A DNA stretch of 26,704 bases from positions 1 to 26,704 of the forward strand of contig JBQTHP010000163.1 of assembly GCA_052389755.1 (NCBI GenBank). Reading direction: 5' to 3'. This stretch comes from JBQTHP01 sp052389755. Its GTDB lineage: Bacteria; Pseudomonadota; Gammaproteobacteria; Steroidobacterales; Steroidobacteraceae. Of this stretch, positions 15,240 to 22,474 are shown one piece after another; position 1 is the stretch's first letter; every line of letters begins with the position of its first letter. The notes below the pieces were generated by a model. It searched no databases. It worked only from the letters and a program-made list of their open reading frames with translations, and was not told the origin of the DNA. Made by a program: the position numbers and the translations under genes.

Positions 15240-17441
15240 TCAGAGACGGTAGACGAGCTCGATTCCCAGAACGCGTCCCTTGTTCAGCGGCGAGAACGTC
15301 GGCACCGGACGCGGACCGGCCGGCCCGTCGCCGCCGAAGCCGGCCGAATCCGGCAGCTGCGTGTCGTTGCCTTCCGTCACCTCATCGAGCAGGTTCTTGC
15401 CGAACAGCGAGAGTCCGAGCTTCCCGTCCATCATGTTGAGACCGATGCTTGCGTCGAGCATCTCGGCCTCGTTCAGCGTGCCGAGATTATTGTCGGTGTA
15501 CGGGGACTTGTCGCGGTGGAAGAAGTTGACGCGCGTGGTGAGCCCGCCGAATCCAAGCGGCAGGTCGTGCAGGAACCCGACGCCCCACGTCGATTTCGTG
15601 AGCCGCGGAATGATGAGGTCGAAGTCGGTCTGATTGATCAACCCGTCCCCGCTCAGGTCGAAGAGGATTCTGTCGTATTCCCCGTCCGTGTATCCGTAGC
15701 TGCCCGTCAGCAGAAGCTGATCGCTCACCCTGGCCTGAACCTCGAGATCGAAGCCCTGGATGGTGGCATCCGCCGTGTTGCGCACTATCTGCAGGACCGC
15801 GACTCCGGGATTCGACAGGTTGACCTCGCGCTGCATGTCCGTGATCTCGTTGCGGAAGACGGCCACGTTCGTGCGGACCCGATTGCCCGGCCAGTCGTAC
15901 TTGAGGCCGATCTCGTAGCTGTCGGTCTCTTCCTGGTCGGTCGGGCCCGGCGGGGCGGTCAGCGACGTGCTGCGCAGGTTGTAGCCGCCGCTGCGAAAGC
16001 CCTTGGTCCAGTACGCGTACGCCTGCAGGTCGTCGTGCGCCCGCCACTGCACGCCGACCTTCGGCGTGACGTCATCCCACTTCTCGTCGTCCACGAAGCT
16101 GAAGGTGCAGGCTTCCGTATCGAAGTTGCACGAGGACAGCGCGGTGCTCGGGATGAACGTGGCGATCTGCGCGTCCTTCTTCTCCTCGGAGTAGCGCACG
16201 CCCAGGTTCAGAATCCACGAGTCCGAAAGCCCGATGTCGGTCTGCGTGAAGATGCCGAACGTGTCGTGCTCCTGGATGCCGCCCATGGTCGAGTTGATCG
16301 CGCCGCCTGCGAGGATGCGGTTTTCGAGATACTGGAGGTCCTGCGTGAACCAGAAGACGCCGGACGTCACCGCGACGCGGCCGAACGTGCCGGCATACCG
16401 CAGCTCGTTGCTCAACTGGTCCTGAAAGGTCTTCGAGCGCGCGTGGAATGCCGTGACCGGCGTCGAGTCGACGTCGAGAGCCGCGCGCGCCTCGAAATCG
16501 CGCCAGCCCAGGATGTTGGTGATCCGGCCGTCCCCGAACGCCACGTCGACGTTCAGCTCGGCGATCGCCTGCTGCCACTCGGTATCCGTGAACCCCTCTT
16601 CATTGATCGCGAAATCGAACGTGTCGCGTGGGAAGAGAGCGCGGTTCTGGCCGGGGACGCCCTGCCCGTCGAGCTGGCCGGTTTCGAGCCGGATCGTAAG
16701 GTCGGCCCTCTCCGTCGGCGTCCAGGTGAACGACGGGCGGACCATCCAGGTCTCCGACTGGCCGAAATCGTTGCCATTGGCGTCGTTCGTGAACCAGCCG
16801 TCATCGTCGTTGTAGTACCCGGTCAGCCTGGCCTTGAATTTGTCCTCGACCAGGGGCCCCGATACCGAACCGGCGAACACCTTGTCGAGATCGTCCGTGG
16901 AGGAGACCTTGAAGGTCGCGTCGAACTCGTCCGTCGGCTTGCGGGTGCGGATGAGAACCGCACCGCCGGTGACGTTCCGCCCGAAGAGGAGGCCTTGCGG
17001 GCCGCGCAGCACTTCGATGCCTTCGAGATCGAAGAGGTCGTACACGACGCCCGCGTTGATGCCCAGGTACATGCCGTCGACGAACGTGCCGACCGTCGGG
17101 TCGATCGAGGGAATGGAGCTGTTGATTCCCAGGCCGCGGATCGTGAAATTGGCCACCCCCTTCTGCGTACCGATGTCGTCGAGGGCGACGTTGGGCATCG
17201 AGAACGCGAGGCTCTGCAGATCGCGCATCTGGCGCCCCTCGAGCTGATCGCCGCTGAACGCCGTCACGGCGAGCGGCACGTCCTGCACGGACTCGGCTTC
17301 CCCCCGCTTGCGCGCGGTTACGAGGATTTCGTCGAGCGAACTGTCGGCCGCGGCCTGCGCAAGCAGTACATCGGGCGTAAATAGAGCTGCGGCGCTCGCG
17401 AGAAGCGCGATGCGCGTCGTCCGGATCCGCAACGAAGTCAT
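15240..17441 (-). CDS. TonB-dependent outer-membrane receptor
   Basis: This 733-residue receptor has its ATG at 17441 behind GGGGG and a signal peptide (MTSLRIRTTRIALLASAAAL, ending near LLAQAA). The upstream frame extension is rejected because it lacks signal-peptide character. A TonB-box-like segment (LDEILVTARKR) precedes the plug (VPLAVTAFSGDQLEGRQMRD, then FTIRGLGINSS and EVLRGPQGLLFGRNVTGGAV). A 22-strand-type barrel follows and ends in the C-terminal LGIELVYRL. The style matches the sphingomonad/gammaproteobacterial receptors of unknown ligand. An EF-hand/dockerin-like loop (DLSGDGLINQTD, residues 595-606) sits in an extracellular-type loop. A palindrome 32 nt upstream of the start may be its operator. 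Confidence 0.93.
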   Translation of the reverse strand: MTSLRIRTTRIALLASAAALFTPDVLLAQAAADSSLDEILVTARKRGEAESVQDVPLAVTAFSGDQLEGRQMRDLQSLAFSMPNVALDDIGTQKGVANFTIRGLGINSSIPSIDPTVGTFVDGMYLGINAGVVYDLFDLEGIEVLRGPQGLLFGRNVTGGAVLIRTRKPTDEFDATFKVSSTDDLDKVFAGSVSGPLVEDKFKARLTGYYNDDDGWFTNDANGNDFGQSETWMVRPSFTWTPTERADLTIRLETGQLDGQGVPGQNRALFPRDTFDFAINEEGFTDTEWQQAIAELNVDVAFGDGRITNILGWRDFEARAALDVDSTPVTAFHARSKTFQDQLSNELRYAGTFGRVAVTSGVFWFTQDLQYLENRILAGGAINSTMGGIQEHDTFGIFTQTDIGLSDSWILNLGVRYSEEKKDAQIATFIPSTALSSCNFDTEACTFSFVDDEKWDDVTPKVGVQWRAHDDLQAYAYWTKGFRSGGYNLRSTSLTAPPGPTDQEETDSYEIGLKYDWPGNRVRTNVAVFRNEITDMQREVNLSNPGVAVLQIVRNTADATIQGFDLEVQARVSDQLLLTGSYGYTDGEYDRILFDLSGDGLINQTDFDLIIPRLTKSTWGVGFLHDLPLGFGGLTTRVNFFHRDKSPYTDNNLGTLNEAEMLDASIGLNMMDGKLGLSLFGKNLLDEVTEGNDTQLPDSAGFGGDGPAGPRPVPTFSPLNKGRVLGIELVYRL

Positions 17442-17473
17442 GGTTTTCCCCCAGAGAGCGGATGGTTCGTTCT

Positions 17474-17488
17474 GCGCAGATTGTGCGC
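17474..17488. repeat. 15-bp palindrome GCGCAGATTGTGCGC, copy 2
   Basis: This is identical to 12987-13001. It lies between the divergent TonB receptor (start 17441) and the methyltransferase-like gene (start 17577), 32 nt upstream of the receptor ATG, where a repressor could cover its promoter or 5' leader. The methyltransferase side has a TATACT -10-like hexamer at 17533-17538 without a clear -35. Confidence 0.4.
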
Positions 17489-17576
17489 CCCGGCGATCCG
17501 TCCGGCCAGCCGTGATGCGTTTCCGCAACAGGTATACTCTGGAGTCCTACCCTCAGCCTTTACAAGGGAACGATCG

Positions 17577-18422
17577 ATGAAACGGTCGACTTTGAGCTAT
17601 TGCGCGCTCGCGCTCGTCTGCGCCATGGCAACACCCGCGCCCGCCGCCGACGGCGCCCTTGAGGCTGCCGTGGCGGGCGACTGGCGTGCGCCGGAAGCCA
17701 AGGCGCGAGACGTGCACCGTCACCCGGTCGAAGCGCTGAGCTTCTGGGGACTGAAGCCCGGCATGACGATCCTCGAGGTGCAACCGGGCGCGGCTTCCTG
17801 GTGGACGGAGATCCTCGCCCCGTACGCCCGCATGACCGACGGCAGGTTCTTCGCCACAGGCGCCGATCTCGCAAATCCGAAGCTCTCGGACGGGGCGCGC
17901 CGGGCGCGCGCCGATTTCGAATCGAAGTACCGCGCGCAGCCGGAGATCTACGGCGGCATCGAGGTGGTGAACTGGGGGCCGCAGTCCGCGCCCCTGCCCG
18001 CGAGCTCGTTCGATCTCATTCTGACCGCGCGTTCCGTGCATGGCTGGATCATGAACGGGCTCACGGAGAAGGTGTTTCGCGACTTCTACACGGGACTGAA
18101 GCCCGGCGGCATTCTCGCGCTCGAGCAGCACCGGGCGAAGCCGGGCCCGCAGGATCCGAAAGCCGCGAGCGGCTACGTGACCGAGGCGTTCGTCATCGAA
18201 CAGGCCGAGAAGGCCGGCCTGAAGCTCGTCGCGCGCTCCGAAATAAACGCGAATCCGAAAGATACGAAGGATCACCCGTTCGGCGTATGGACGCTGCCGC
18301 CGACGCGCACGACGGTGCCCTACGGCTCCGGCCAGCCGCCGAACGCGGAGTTCGACCGTTCGAAGTACGACGCCATGGGCGAATCGGATCGCATGACCCT
18401 GAAGTTTCAGAAGCCGCACTGA
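17577..18422 (+). CDS. Exported class I SAM-methyltransferase-like protein (COG4798 type)
   Basis: This is a 281-residue protein with its ATG at 17577 preceded by AAGGGA. It has a clear signal peptide (MKRSTLSYCALALVCAMATP, ending at APAADG). The mature part carries methyltransferase motif I as ILEVQPGAASWWTEILAPYA, then a motif IV-like stretch (SFDLILTARSVHGWIMNGL) and a motif VI-like LKPGGILALEQH. Family members annotated as predicted methyltransferases often have signal peptides, which is puzzling because S-adenosylmethionine is cytoplasmic. It may bind another ligand. It is divergent from the TonB receptor and 121 nt ahead of the lipoprotein gene. The function is unproven. Confidence 0.85.
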   Translation: MKRSTLSYCALALVCAMATPAPAADGALEAAVAGDWRAPEAKARDVHRHPVEALSFWGLKPGMTILEVQPGAASWWTEILAPYARMTDGRFFATGADLANPKLSDGARRARADFESKYRAQPEIYGGIEVVNWGPQSAPLPASSFDLILTARSVHGWIMNGLTEKVFRDFYTGLKPGGILALEQHRAKPGPQDPKAASGYVTEAFVIEQAEKAGLKLVARSEINANPKDTKDHPFGVWTLPPTRTTVPYGSGQPPNAEFDRSKYDAMGESDRMTLKFQKPH

Positions 18423-18543
18423 CGCTCGGCCGAAAAAAAAACGCGTCGGTCGTGGCGTGATGCTGTCGCACATGAGCGACCGGAAAAGCCTGCGGGAATA
18501 GCGTATGCGGACCACGCCGGCTACTTCCAACACAGGTGATTCC

Positions 18544-19067
18544 ATGGACAAGCTCCGATCATTCACCGTCGCTGCGGCGGTCGCTTTCGCGCTCGCAGCG
18601 TGCGCGCAGAACGAGACGACACCGGACGAGACGGGCAACCGTACGGCCGAGTCGACGGCGCCACCCGACACGAGCCTGGCCGGAAGCACGGCGCCTGTAG
18701 CTATCGGTCTGAAGTGGAAACCGCGACAGGCGAGTCGCTCGGGACCGTCGTCGACATCGTTGCCGATGCGACGACCGGCGCGCCACTGTTCGTCGTGATC
18801 TCATCGGAAGGCGAGGGGACGGCGGTGCCCTACGCGGCCGCCAGCTCGATGGTTCAGCGGGACGCGCTCGTCATGGATCGCTCACGCCTCGAGAGCGCAC
18901 CGCGTATCGGCCAGGGCGAGTGGCGCGATCCGGCGAGCGGCGACTGGATCACGGAGGCGAACGACTACTGGGGCCAGGGGCAGATGCGAACCGCGTCGCC
19001 CGAACCCGGGGCGGGCAGCAGCGAGCAAGCTGCAGAGCCTCGGCCGGAACCCGAGCCTCGCGGCTGA
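18544..19067 (+). pseudogene. PRC-barrel-like lipoprotein gene with a one-base frameshift
   Basis: The ATG at 18544 has an AGGTGA ribosome site. The first frame encodes a lipoprotein signal (MDKLRSFTVAAAVAFALAAC, lipobox LAAC) and a Thr/Ser/Pro-rich linker, reaching VAIGLK at about 18714. It then loses sense and stops at 18798. The downstream frame continues exactly as expected (VETATGESLGTVVDIVADAT, then GAPLFVVISSEGEGTAVPYA) through a PRC-barrel-like domain and a Trp-containing region (GDWITEANDYWGQGQ) to a TGA at 19067. Restoring one base near 18714 (AAGTGG to AAGGTGG) joins the frames. No canonical slippery heptamer is present, so this is a mutation or sequencing error rather than programmed frameshifting. 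Confidence 0.7.
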
Positions 19068-19075
19068 TCGCCGTA

Positions 19076-19380
19076 TCAGGGGGCGGCGATATCGAGCGAT
19101 CCGAGGATCGCGGCGAACGTCGAGATGCCGTACCGGAGGCTTCCGAGCGTGAGGTTCTCGTTCGGTGCCGCGGAAATCGAGGTTCGCGGTCGCCTCGGTC
19201 GGAATCGCATTGCGCGCGGCTGTCCCGGTGTCACCCGATTTCACGCCGACGATGTTCACCGACGGCCATGCCACGGTTCGGGCGAGAGGTTGATCTGCGC
19301 CTTCGCGTTTGCTGAGTCGCAGCTCCTCGAGAAGCTCACTCTCGAGCCCTTCGTCTTCGGCGATGCCGCGGTCGGAAGGA
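19076..19380 (-). pseudogene. C-terminal remnant of an M20-family zinc peptidase
   Basis: The minus-strand translation from about 19372 reads as an M20 peptidase dimerisation/C-terminal region (EDEGLESELLEELRLSKREG, then RTVAWPSVNIVGVKSGDTGT and AARNAIPTEATANLDFR). It then jumps frame to a typical M20 end (APNENLTLGSLRYGISTFAA, then ILGSLDIAAP and a TGA at 19076-19078). The catalytic N-terminal three quarters are gone, and a further internal deletion removes the stretch between the two blocks. The 5' break coincides with repeat copy B at 19384. It is non-functional. Confidence 0.65.
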
Positions 19381-19383
19381 TGA

Positions 19384-19419
19384 CTCAGACGGCTCAGACG
19401 TCCCAGTCGGCGCAGACGG
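19384..19419 (+). repeat. Dispersed four-unit 9-bp repeat, copy B
   Basis: The units are CTCAGACGG, CTCAGACGT, CCCAGTCGG and CGCAGACGG, followed by CAAGAG as in copy A. It abuts the broken 5' end of the M20 remnant and forms an inverted pair with copy C, 41 bp away. Confidence 0.8.
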
Positions 19420-19460
19420 CAAGAGTAAGAACGCTTCGCGCCGCGCTGGCGATCCTCTGA

Positions 19461-19496
19461 CCGTCTTCGCCGTCTGAGACGTCTGAGCCGTCCTGG
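19461..19496 (-). repeat. Dispersed four-unit 9-bp repeat, copy C (inverted)
   Basis: Read on the minus strand the units are CCAGGACGG, CTCAGACGT, CTCAGACGG and CGAAGACGG. With copy B it can fold into a long imperfect hairpin spanning 19384-19496. It ends 25 nt before the CaiB-family start, within the 5' leader of that gene. Confidence 0.8.
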
Positions 19497-19521
19497 TCTC
19501 TTCCGGGGTAATGTACCGGTC

Positions 19522-20676
19522 ATGGGGCCGCTTGCGGGAATGAAAATCATCGAGCTCGCCGGGCTCGGCGCGGCTCCCTACGGCTGCATGATGCTCGCCG
19601 ACATGGGTGCCGACGTGGTGCGCATCGATCGTCCCGGCGGCAGCCCAGACACGCCGGACCGATCGCCGCTCCTGCGCAATCGCCGCTCGATCGCACTCGA
19701 TCTCAAGCGGCCGCAAGCGGTCGAGATCGTACTCGCGCTCGCCGCGAAGGCCGATGCCCTGATCGAAGCCTTCCGGCCGGGCGTCGCCGAGCGTCTCGGC
19801 GTCGGGCCCGAGGTGTGCCTAGCCCGCAACCGCGCGCTCGTGTATGGACGCATGACGGGATGGGGTCAGGGCGGCCCGCTCGCGCAGAAACCCGGACACG
19901 ATCTCAACTACATCGGGCTCGCCGGCGTGCTCCATCAGATCGGGCCCACCGGCGGCAAACCGGTCGTCCCGTTGAACCTCATCGGCGATTTCGGCGGCGG
20001 CGGCCTCCTGCTCGCATTCGGCGTGGTGTGTGCGCTGCTCGAAGCGCGCAGGTCGGGGCGCGGACAGGTCGTCGATGCGGCCATGCTCGACGGCGCGCTC
20101 TCCTTCATGGCGATGGCCCTCGGCTACCGTGCGCTCGGCCAGTTTGCCGATCGTACGGGCGCGGATCTGCTCGCCGGTGCGGCGCACTACTACGATGTCT
20201 ACCAGACGAGCGACGGCAAGCACCTGGCGGTCGCGGCCATCGAGCCGCAGTTCTATGCCGCATTGATCGAGAAGCTCGGGCTCGAGAAGGGGCGATTCCT
20301 GCCCGCGGGGTTTCCGAATCTCAGCGCGGAGACGGTGCGACGCGACTGGCCCGCGCTGAAGGCCGAGCTTGCCGCGTTGTTTCGAACCCGAACGCGCGAC
20401 GCGTGGTGTGAGCTCTTCGAGGAAAGCGAGGCGTGTGTGACTCCGGTGCTGACGCTGGCCGAAGCAGCGGAGCATCCACACAATCGCGCCCGCAGCGCAT
20501 TCGTCGAGATCGATGGTGTCGTGCAGCAGGGGCCGGCACCGCGCTTCAGCCGAACGCCGGCAGCGCTGCCGTCAGCGCCGCGCGCTGCCGGTGCCGACGT
20601 CGATGCGGTCGTTGCCGCCTGGCAACTCGATCCGGAGCTGATCGCTCGCGCTCGTGAAAGCGGCGCACTCACCTGA
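19522..20676 (+). CDS. CaiB/BaiF CoA transferase family, alpha-methylacyl-CoA racemase-like
   Basis: The 384-residue protein has class III CoA-transferase features: IIELAGLGAAPYGCMMLADM, then GADVVRIDRPGG, NRRSIALDLKRP and EAFRPGVAERLGVGP. The block QKPGHDLNYIGLAGVLHQIG with its His-Asp pair, NLIGDFGGGG and HYYDVYQTSDGKHLAV match alpha-methylacyl-CoA racemases, where a His and an Asp exchange the alpha proton of branched acyl-CoAs. Length fits the racemase branch. It probably serves branched-chain or sterol side-chain fatty acid breakdown in the cytoplasm. The ATG at 19522 lies 25 nt after an inverted repeat and lacks a strong ribosome site. It converges on the response regulator. Confidence 0.9.
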   Translation: MGPLAGMKIIELAGLGAAPYGCMMLADMGADVVRIDRPGGSPDTPDRSPLLRNRRSIALDLKRPQAVEIVLALAAKADALIEAFRPGVAERLGVGPEVCLARNRALVYGRMTGWGQGGPLAQKPGHDLNYIGLAGVLHQIGPTGGKPVVPLNLIGDFGGGGLLLAFGVVCALLEARRSGRGQVVDAAMLDGALSFMAMALGYRALGQFADRTGADLLAGAAHYYDVYQTSDGKHLAVAAIEPQFYAALIEKLGLEKGRFLPAGFPNLSAETVRRDWPALKAELAALFRTRTRDAWCELFEESEACVTPVLTLAEAAEHPHNRARSAFVEIDGVVQQGPAPRFSRTPAALPSAPRAAGADVDAVVAAWQLDPELIARARESGALT

Positions 20677-20689
20677 CCCAGGCCGAATG

Positions 20690-21079
20690 CTATTGGCGAT
20701 CCTCGGGCAGCAGCACACGAATCGCCCAGAGCAGCTGATCCGGGTCCGCGGGCTTCACGAACGCGTGGTCGTAGAGACCCGAGTTCGAGTGCTCCTTAAT
20801 GTCGTGGGCGCTGTAGAGAATAATGGGGATATCGCGCGTGTCGGGGCGTTCGCGAAGAATGTCGCAGAGCTCGAGGCCCGTCATACCCGGCATCATCACG
20901 TCGATGATGAGGAGATCGGGCGGTCGGTGATCGATGACTGCGAGCGCCTGCGCGCCGCTCGCGGCCTGCAGGAACTCGAAGCCTTCGGGGGCGAGAAACG
21001 CCCTCAGGAAATCGAGCGCATCGGGTTCGTCGTCCACCGCGAGAATCGTCGCGTGATCGACGCCGCGGCGGCGGTTCAC
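20690..21079 (-). CDS. Single-domain response regulator (receiver only)
   Basis: The receiver domain shows the acidic pair in ILAVDDEPDALDF, the phospho-acceptor Asp in LLIIDVMMPGMTGLELCDIL, the Ser in IPIILYSAHD and the Lys in HAFVKPADPDQLLWAIRVLL. No output domain follows, so it would act by protein contact, like CheY/DivK-type proteins. The start is uncertain. A GTG at 21079 (129 residues) places the domain normally. An ATG at 21187 would add a basic, unconserved 36-residue leader, and the frame stays open to 21325. No cognate kinase is adjacent; the kinase at 26240 is too far away to assume pairing. Confidence 0.85.
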   Translation of the reverse strand: MNRRRGVDHATILAVDDEPDALDFLRAFLAPEGFEFLQAASGAQALAVIDHRPPDLLIIDVMMPGMTGLELCDILRERPDTRDIPIILYSAHDIKEHSNSGLYDHAFVKPADPDQLLWAIRVLLPEDRQ

Positions 21080-21323
21080 GTCGTTTTCCGCGCGCGTCGG
21101 TGCGCTCCGACGGGCGCGCGTCCACGGCAGCGGCAACGTGAAAGGGAGGTTGACGAGCGCCGGAAGGCGCAGATTGCTTTCGCGCATCGCCCGCACTCTA
21201 CGGATGATTCGACGAGCGCGCCAGCGTGCATGCACGGCGTGCGCGCGTAGCAAGCCGCGTTCCCGCATTGCGTGACGCCCGTCACCGATTAGTATGAAAA
21301 TCGCGGCAACGGAGGGAGGCACC

Positions 21324-21530
21324 ATGAGTCAGCACGTGTACAAGACGATTCAGCTCACGGGCTCATCGGCGAAGAGCGCGGAAGAGGCGATCCGCGCTGC
21401 CATCGAGAAGGCAAGCAAGACCGTTCACAATATGCGCTGGTTTCACGTGACGGACACGCGCGGACATCTCGAGAACGGCAAGATCGCGCACTGGCAGGTG
21501 ACGATCGAGCTGGGATTCACGCTCGATTGA
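21324..21530 (+). CDS. Dodecin family flavin-binding protein
   Basis: This is a 68-residue protein with an ATG at 21324 behind GGAGGGAGG. It has the dodecin features YKTIQLTGSSAKSAEEAIRA, then NMRWFHVTDTRGHLENGKIA and HWQVTIELGF, including the Trp that stacks on flavins in the dodecamer. Dodecins store or buffer flavins in the cytoplasm. The TGA overlaps the TTG start of the epimerase gene (TTGA), so it is the first gene of a coupled operon ending in an FAD-dependent dehydrogenase, which gives a plausible reason for a flavin buffer here. Confidence 0.93.
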   Translation: MSQHVYKTIQLTGSSAKSAEEAIRAAIEKASKTVHNMRWFHVTDTRGHLENGKIAHWQVTIELGFTLD

Positions 21531-22474
21531 ATTCGCAGCGCCTCATCCGCGTCATCGATTCCCACACCGGCGGCGAACCGACGCGCCTCGTGCTGGAGGG
21601 CGGCCCGCAGCTCGGCGAGGGTCCGCTCAGCGAAAGACTCGCGCGCTTCCGCGATGAGTTCGACGGCTATCGATCCGCCATCGTCAACGAGCCGCGCGGC
21701 TCCGACACCGTGGTCGGCGCGTTGCTGTGCACGCCGCACCGCCGCGACTGCGAGCTCGGCGTGATCTTCTTCAACAACGTGGGATTTCTCGGCATGTGCG
21801 GCCACGGCACCATCGGGCTGGTGGCGTCGCTCGCTCACGCAGGAAAGCTCTCACCGGGCCGCGTGAGGATCGACACGCCCGTCGGTTCCGTGGATGCGCG
21901 GCTGCACGCCAACGGGGACGTCACGATCGCGAACGTGCCGAGCTATCGCAAGGCGCGGCAGGCGAGGGTGCGGGTCGCAGATCTCGGCGAGGTCTCCGGC
22001 GATGTCGCGTGGGGCGGCAACTGGTTCTTTCTCGTCGAAAGACACGGTCTCGACATCGACCTCGAGAACGTAGATGCGCTCACGGAGTTCGCCTCGCGCG
22101 TTCGCGCCGCCGTGAACACGCAGGGGCATCCGGAAGTCGATCATGTCGAGCTGTTCGCGCCATCGCCCGCGGCGCGGGCGCACAGCCGCAACTTCGTGCT
22201 GTGTCCCGGAGGAGCCTACGATCGTTCGCCCTGCGGCACGGGCACGAGCGCGAAGCTCGCGTGTCTGGCGGCGGACGGCAAGCTCGCCGAGGGCGAGCCC
22301 TGGGTGCAGGAGAGCCTGGTCGGCAGCATCTTCGTCGGCGAGTACCGGTGGCTCGATCGCGCAGCGGGCGAGATCGCGCCGAGCATCACGGGCAGCGCGC
22401 ACGTGACGGCGGAAGCGACGCTGCGACTGGATCCAGGCGATCCGTTCTGCTGGGGCATTCGAAGTCGAACCTGA
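21527..22474 (+). CDS. 4-hydroxyproline 2-epimerase (proline racemase family)
   Basis: This 315-residue protein uses a TTG start overlapping the dodecin stop. The family opening is RLIRVIDSHTGGEPTRLVLE. Both catalytic cysteines are present, Cys91 in MCGHGTIG and Cys236 in SPCGTGTSA. Having both argues for an epimerase/racemase and against the related trans-3-hydroxyproline dehydratase, which lacks one. It would interconvert trans-4-hydroxy-L-proline and cis-4-hydroxy-D-proline. The stop overlaps the ATG of the next gene (TGATG), an FAD D-amino-acid dehydrogenase that would oxidise the product, so the pair forms the first two steps of hydroxyproline breakdown. Later pathway genes are not in the window. 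Confidence 0.9.
   Translation: MNSQRLIRVIDSHTGGEPTRLVLEGGPQLGEGPLSERLARFRDEFDGYRSAIVNEPRGSDTVVGALLCTPHRRDCELGVIFFNNVGFLGMCGHGTIGLVASLAHAGKLSPGRVRIDTPVGSVDARLHANGDVTIANVPSYRKARQARVRVADLGEVSGDVAWGGNWFFLVERHGLDIDLENVDALTEFASRVRAAVNTQGHPEVDHVELFAPSPAARAHSRNFVLCPGGAYDRSPCGTGTSAKLACLAADGKLAEGEPWVQESLVGSIFVGEYRWLDRAAGEIAPSITGSAHVTAEATLRLDPGDPFCWGIRSRT

Noticed and set aside
15114..17384. 756-codon open frame antisense to the first TonB receptor
   Set aside because: Arg/Glu/Val-rich translation with no domain; a typical mirror frame of a high-GC gene. The opposite strand has a complete receptor.
18433..18441. Run of nine A as an intrinsic terminator for a minus-strand transcript
   Set aside because: Only a 4-bp stem is available nearby, and no minus-strand gene ends there.
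18700..18730. Programmed -1 frameshift in the lipoprotein gene
   Set aside because: No X XXY YYZ heptamer in the right frame and no clear downstream pseudoknot; a one-base deletion is simpler.
21272..21285. GTGACG/CGTCAC inverted repeat upstream of the dodecin gene
   Set aside because: Short arms and no second copy; the nearby -10 and -35 candidates are weak, so not listed as an operator.
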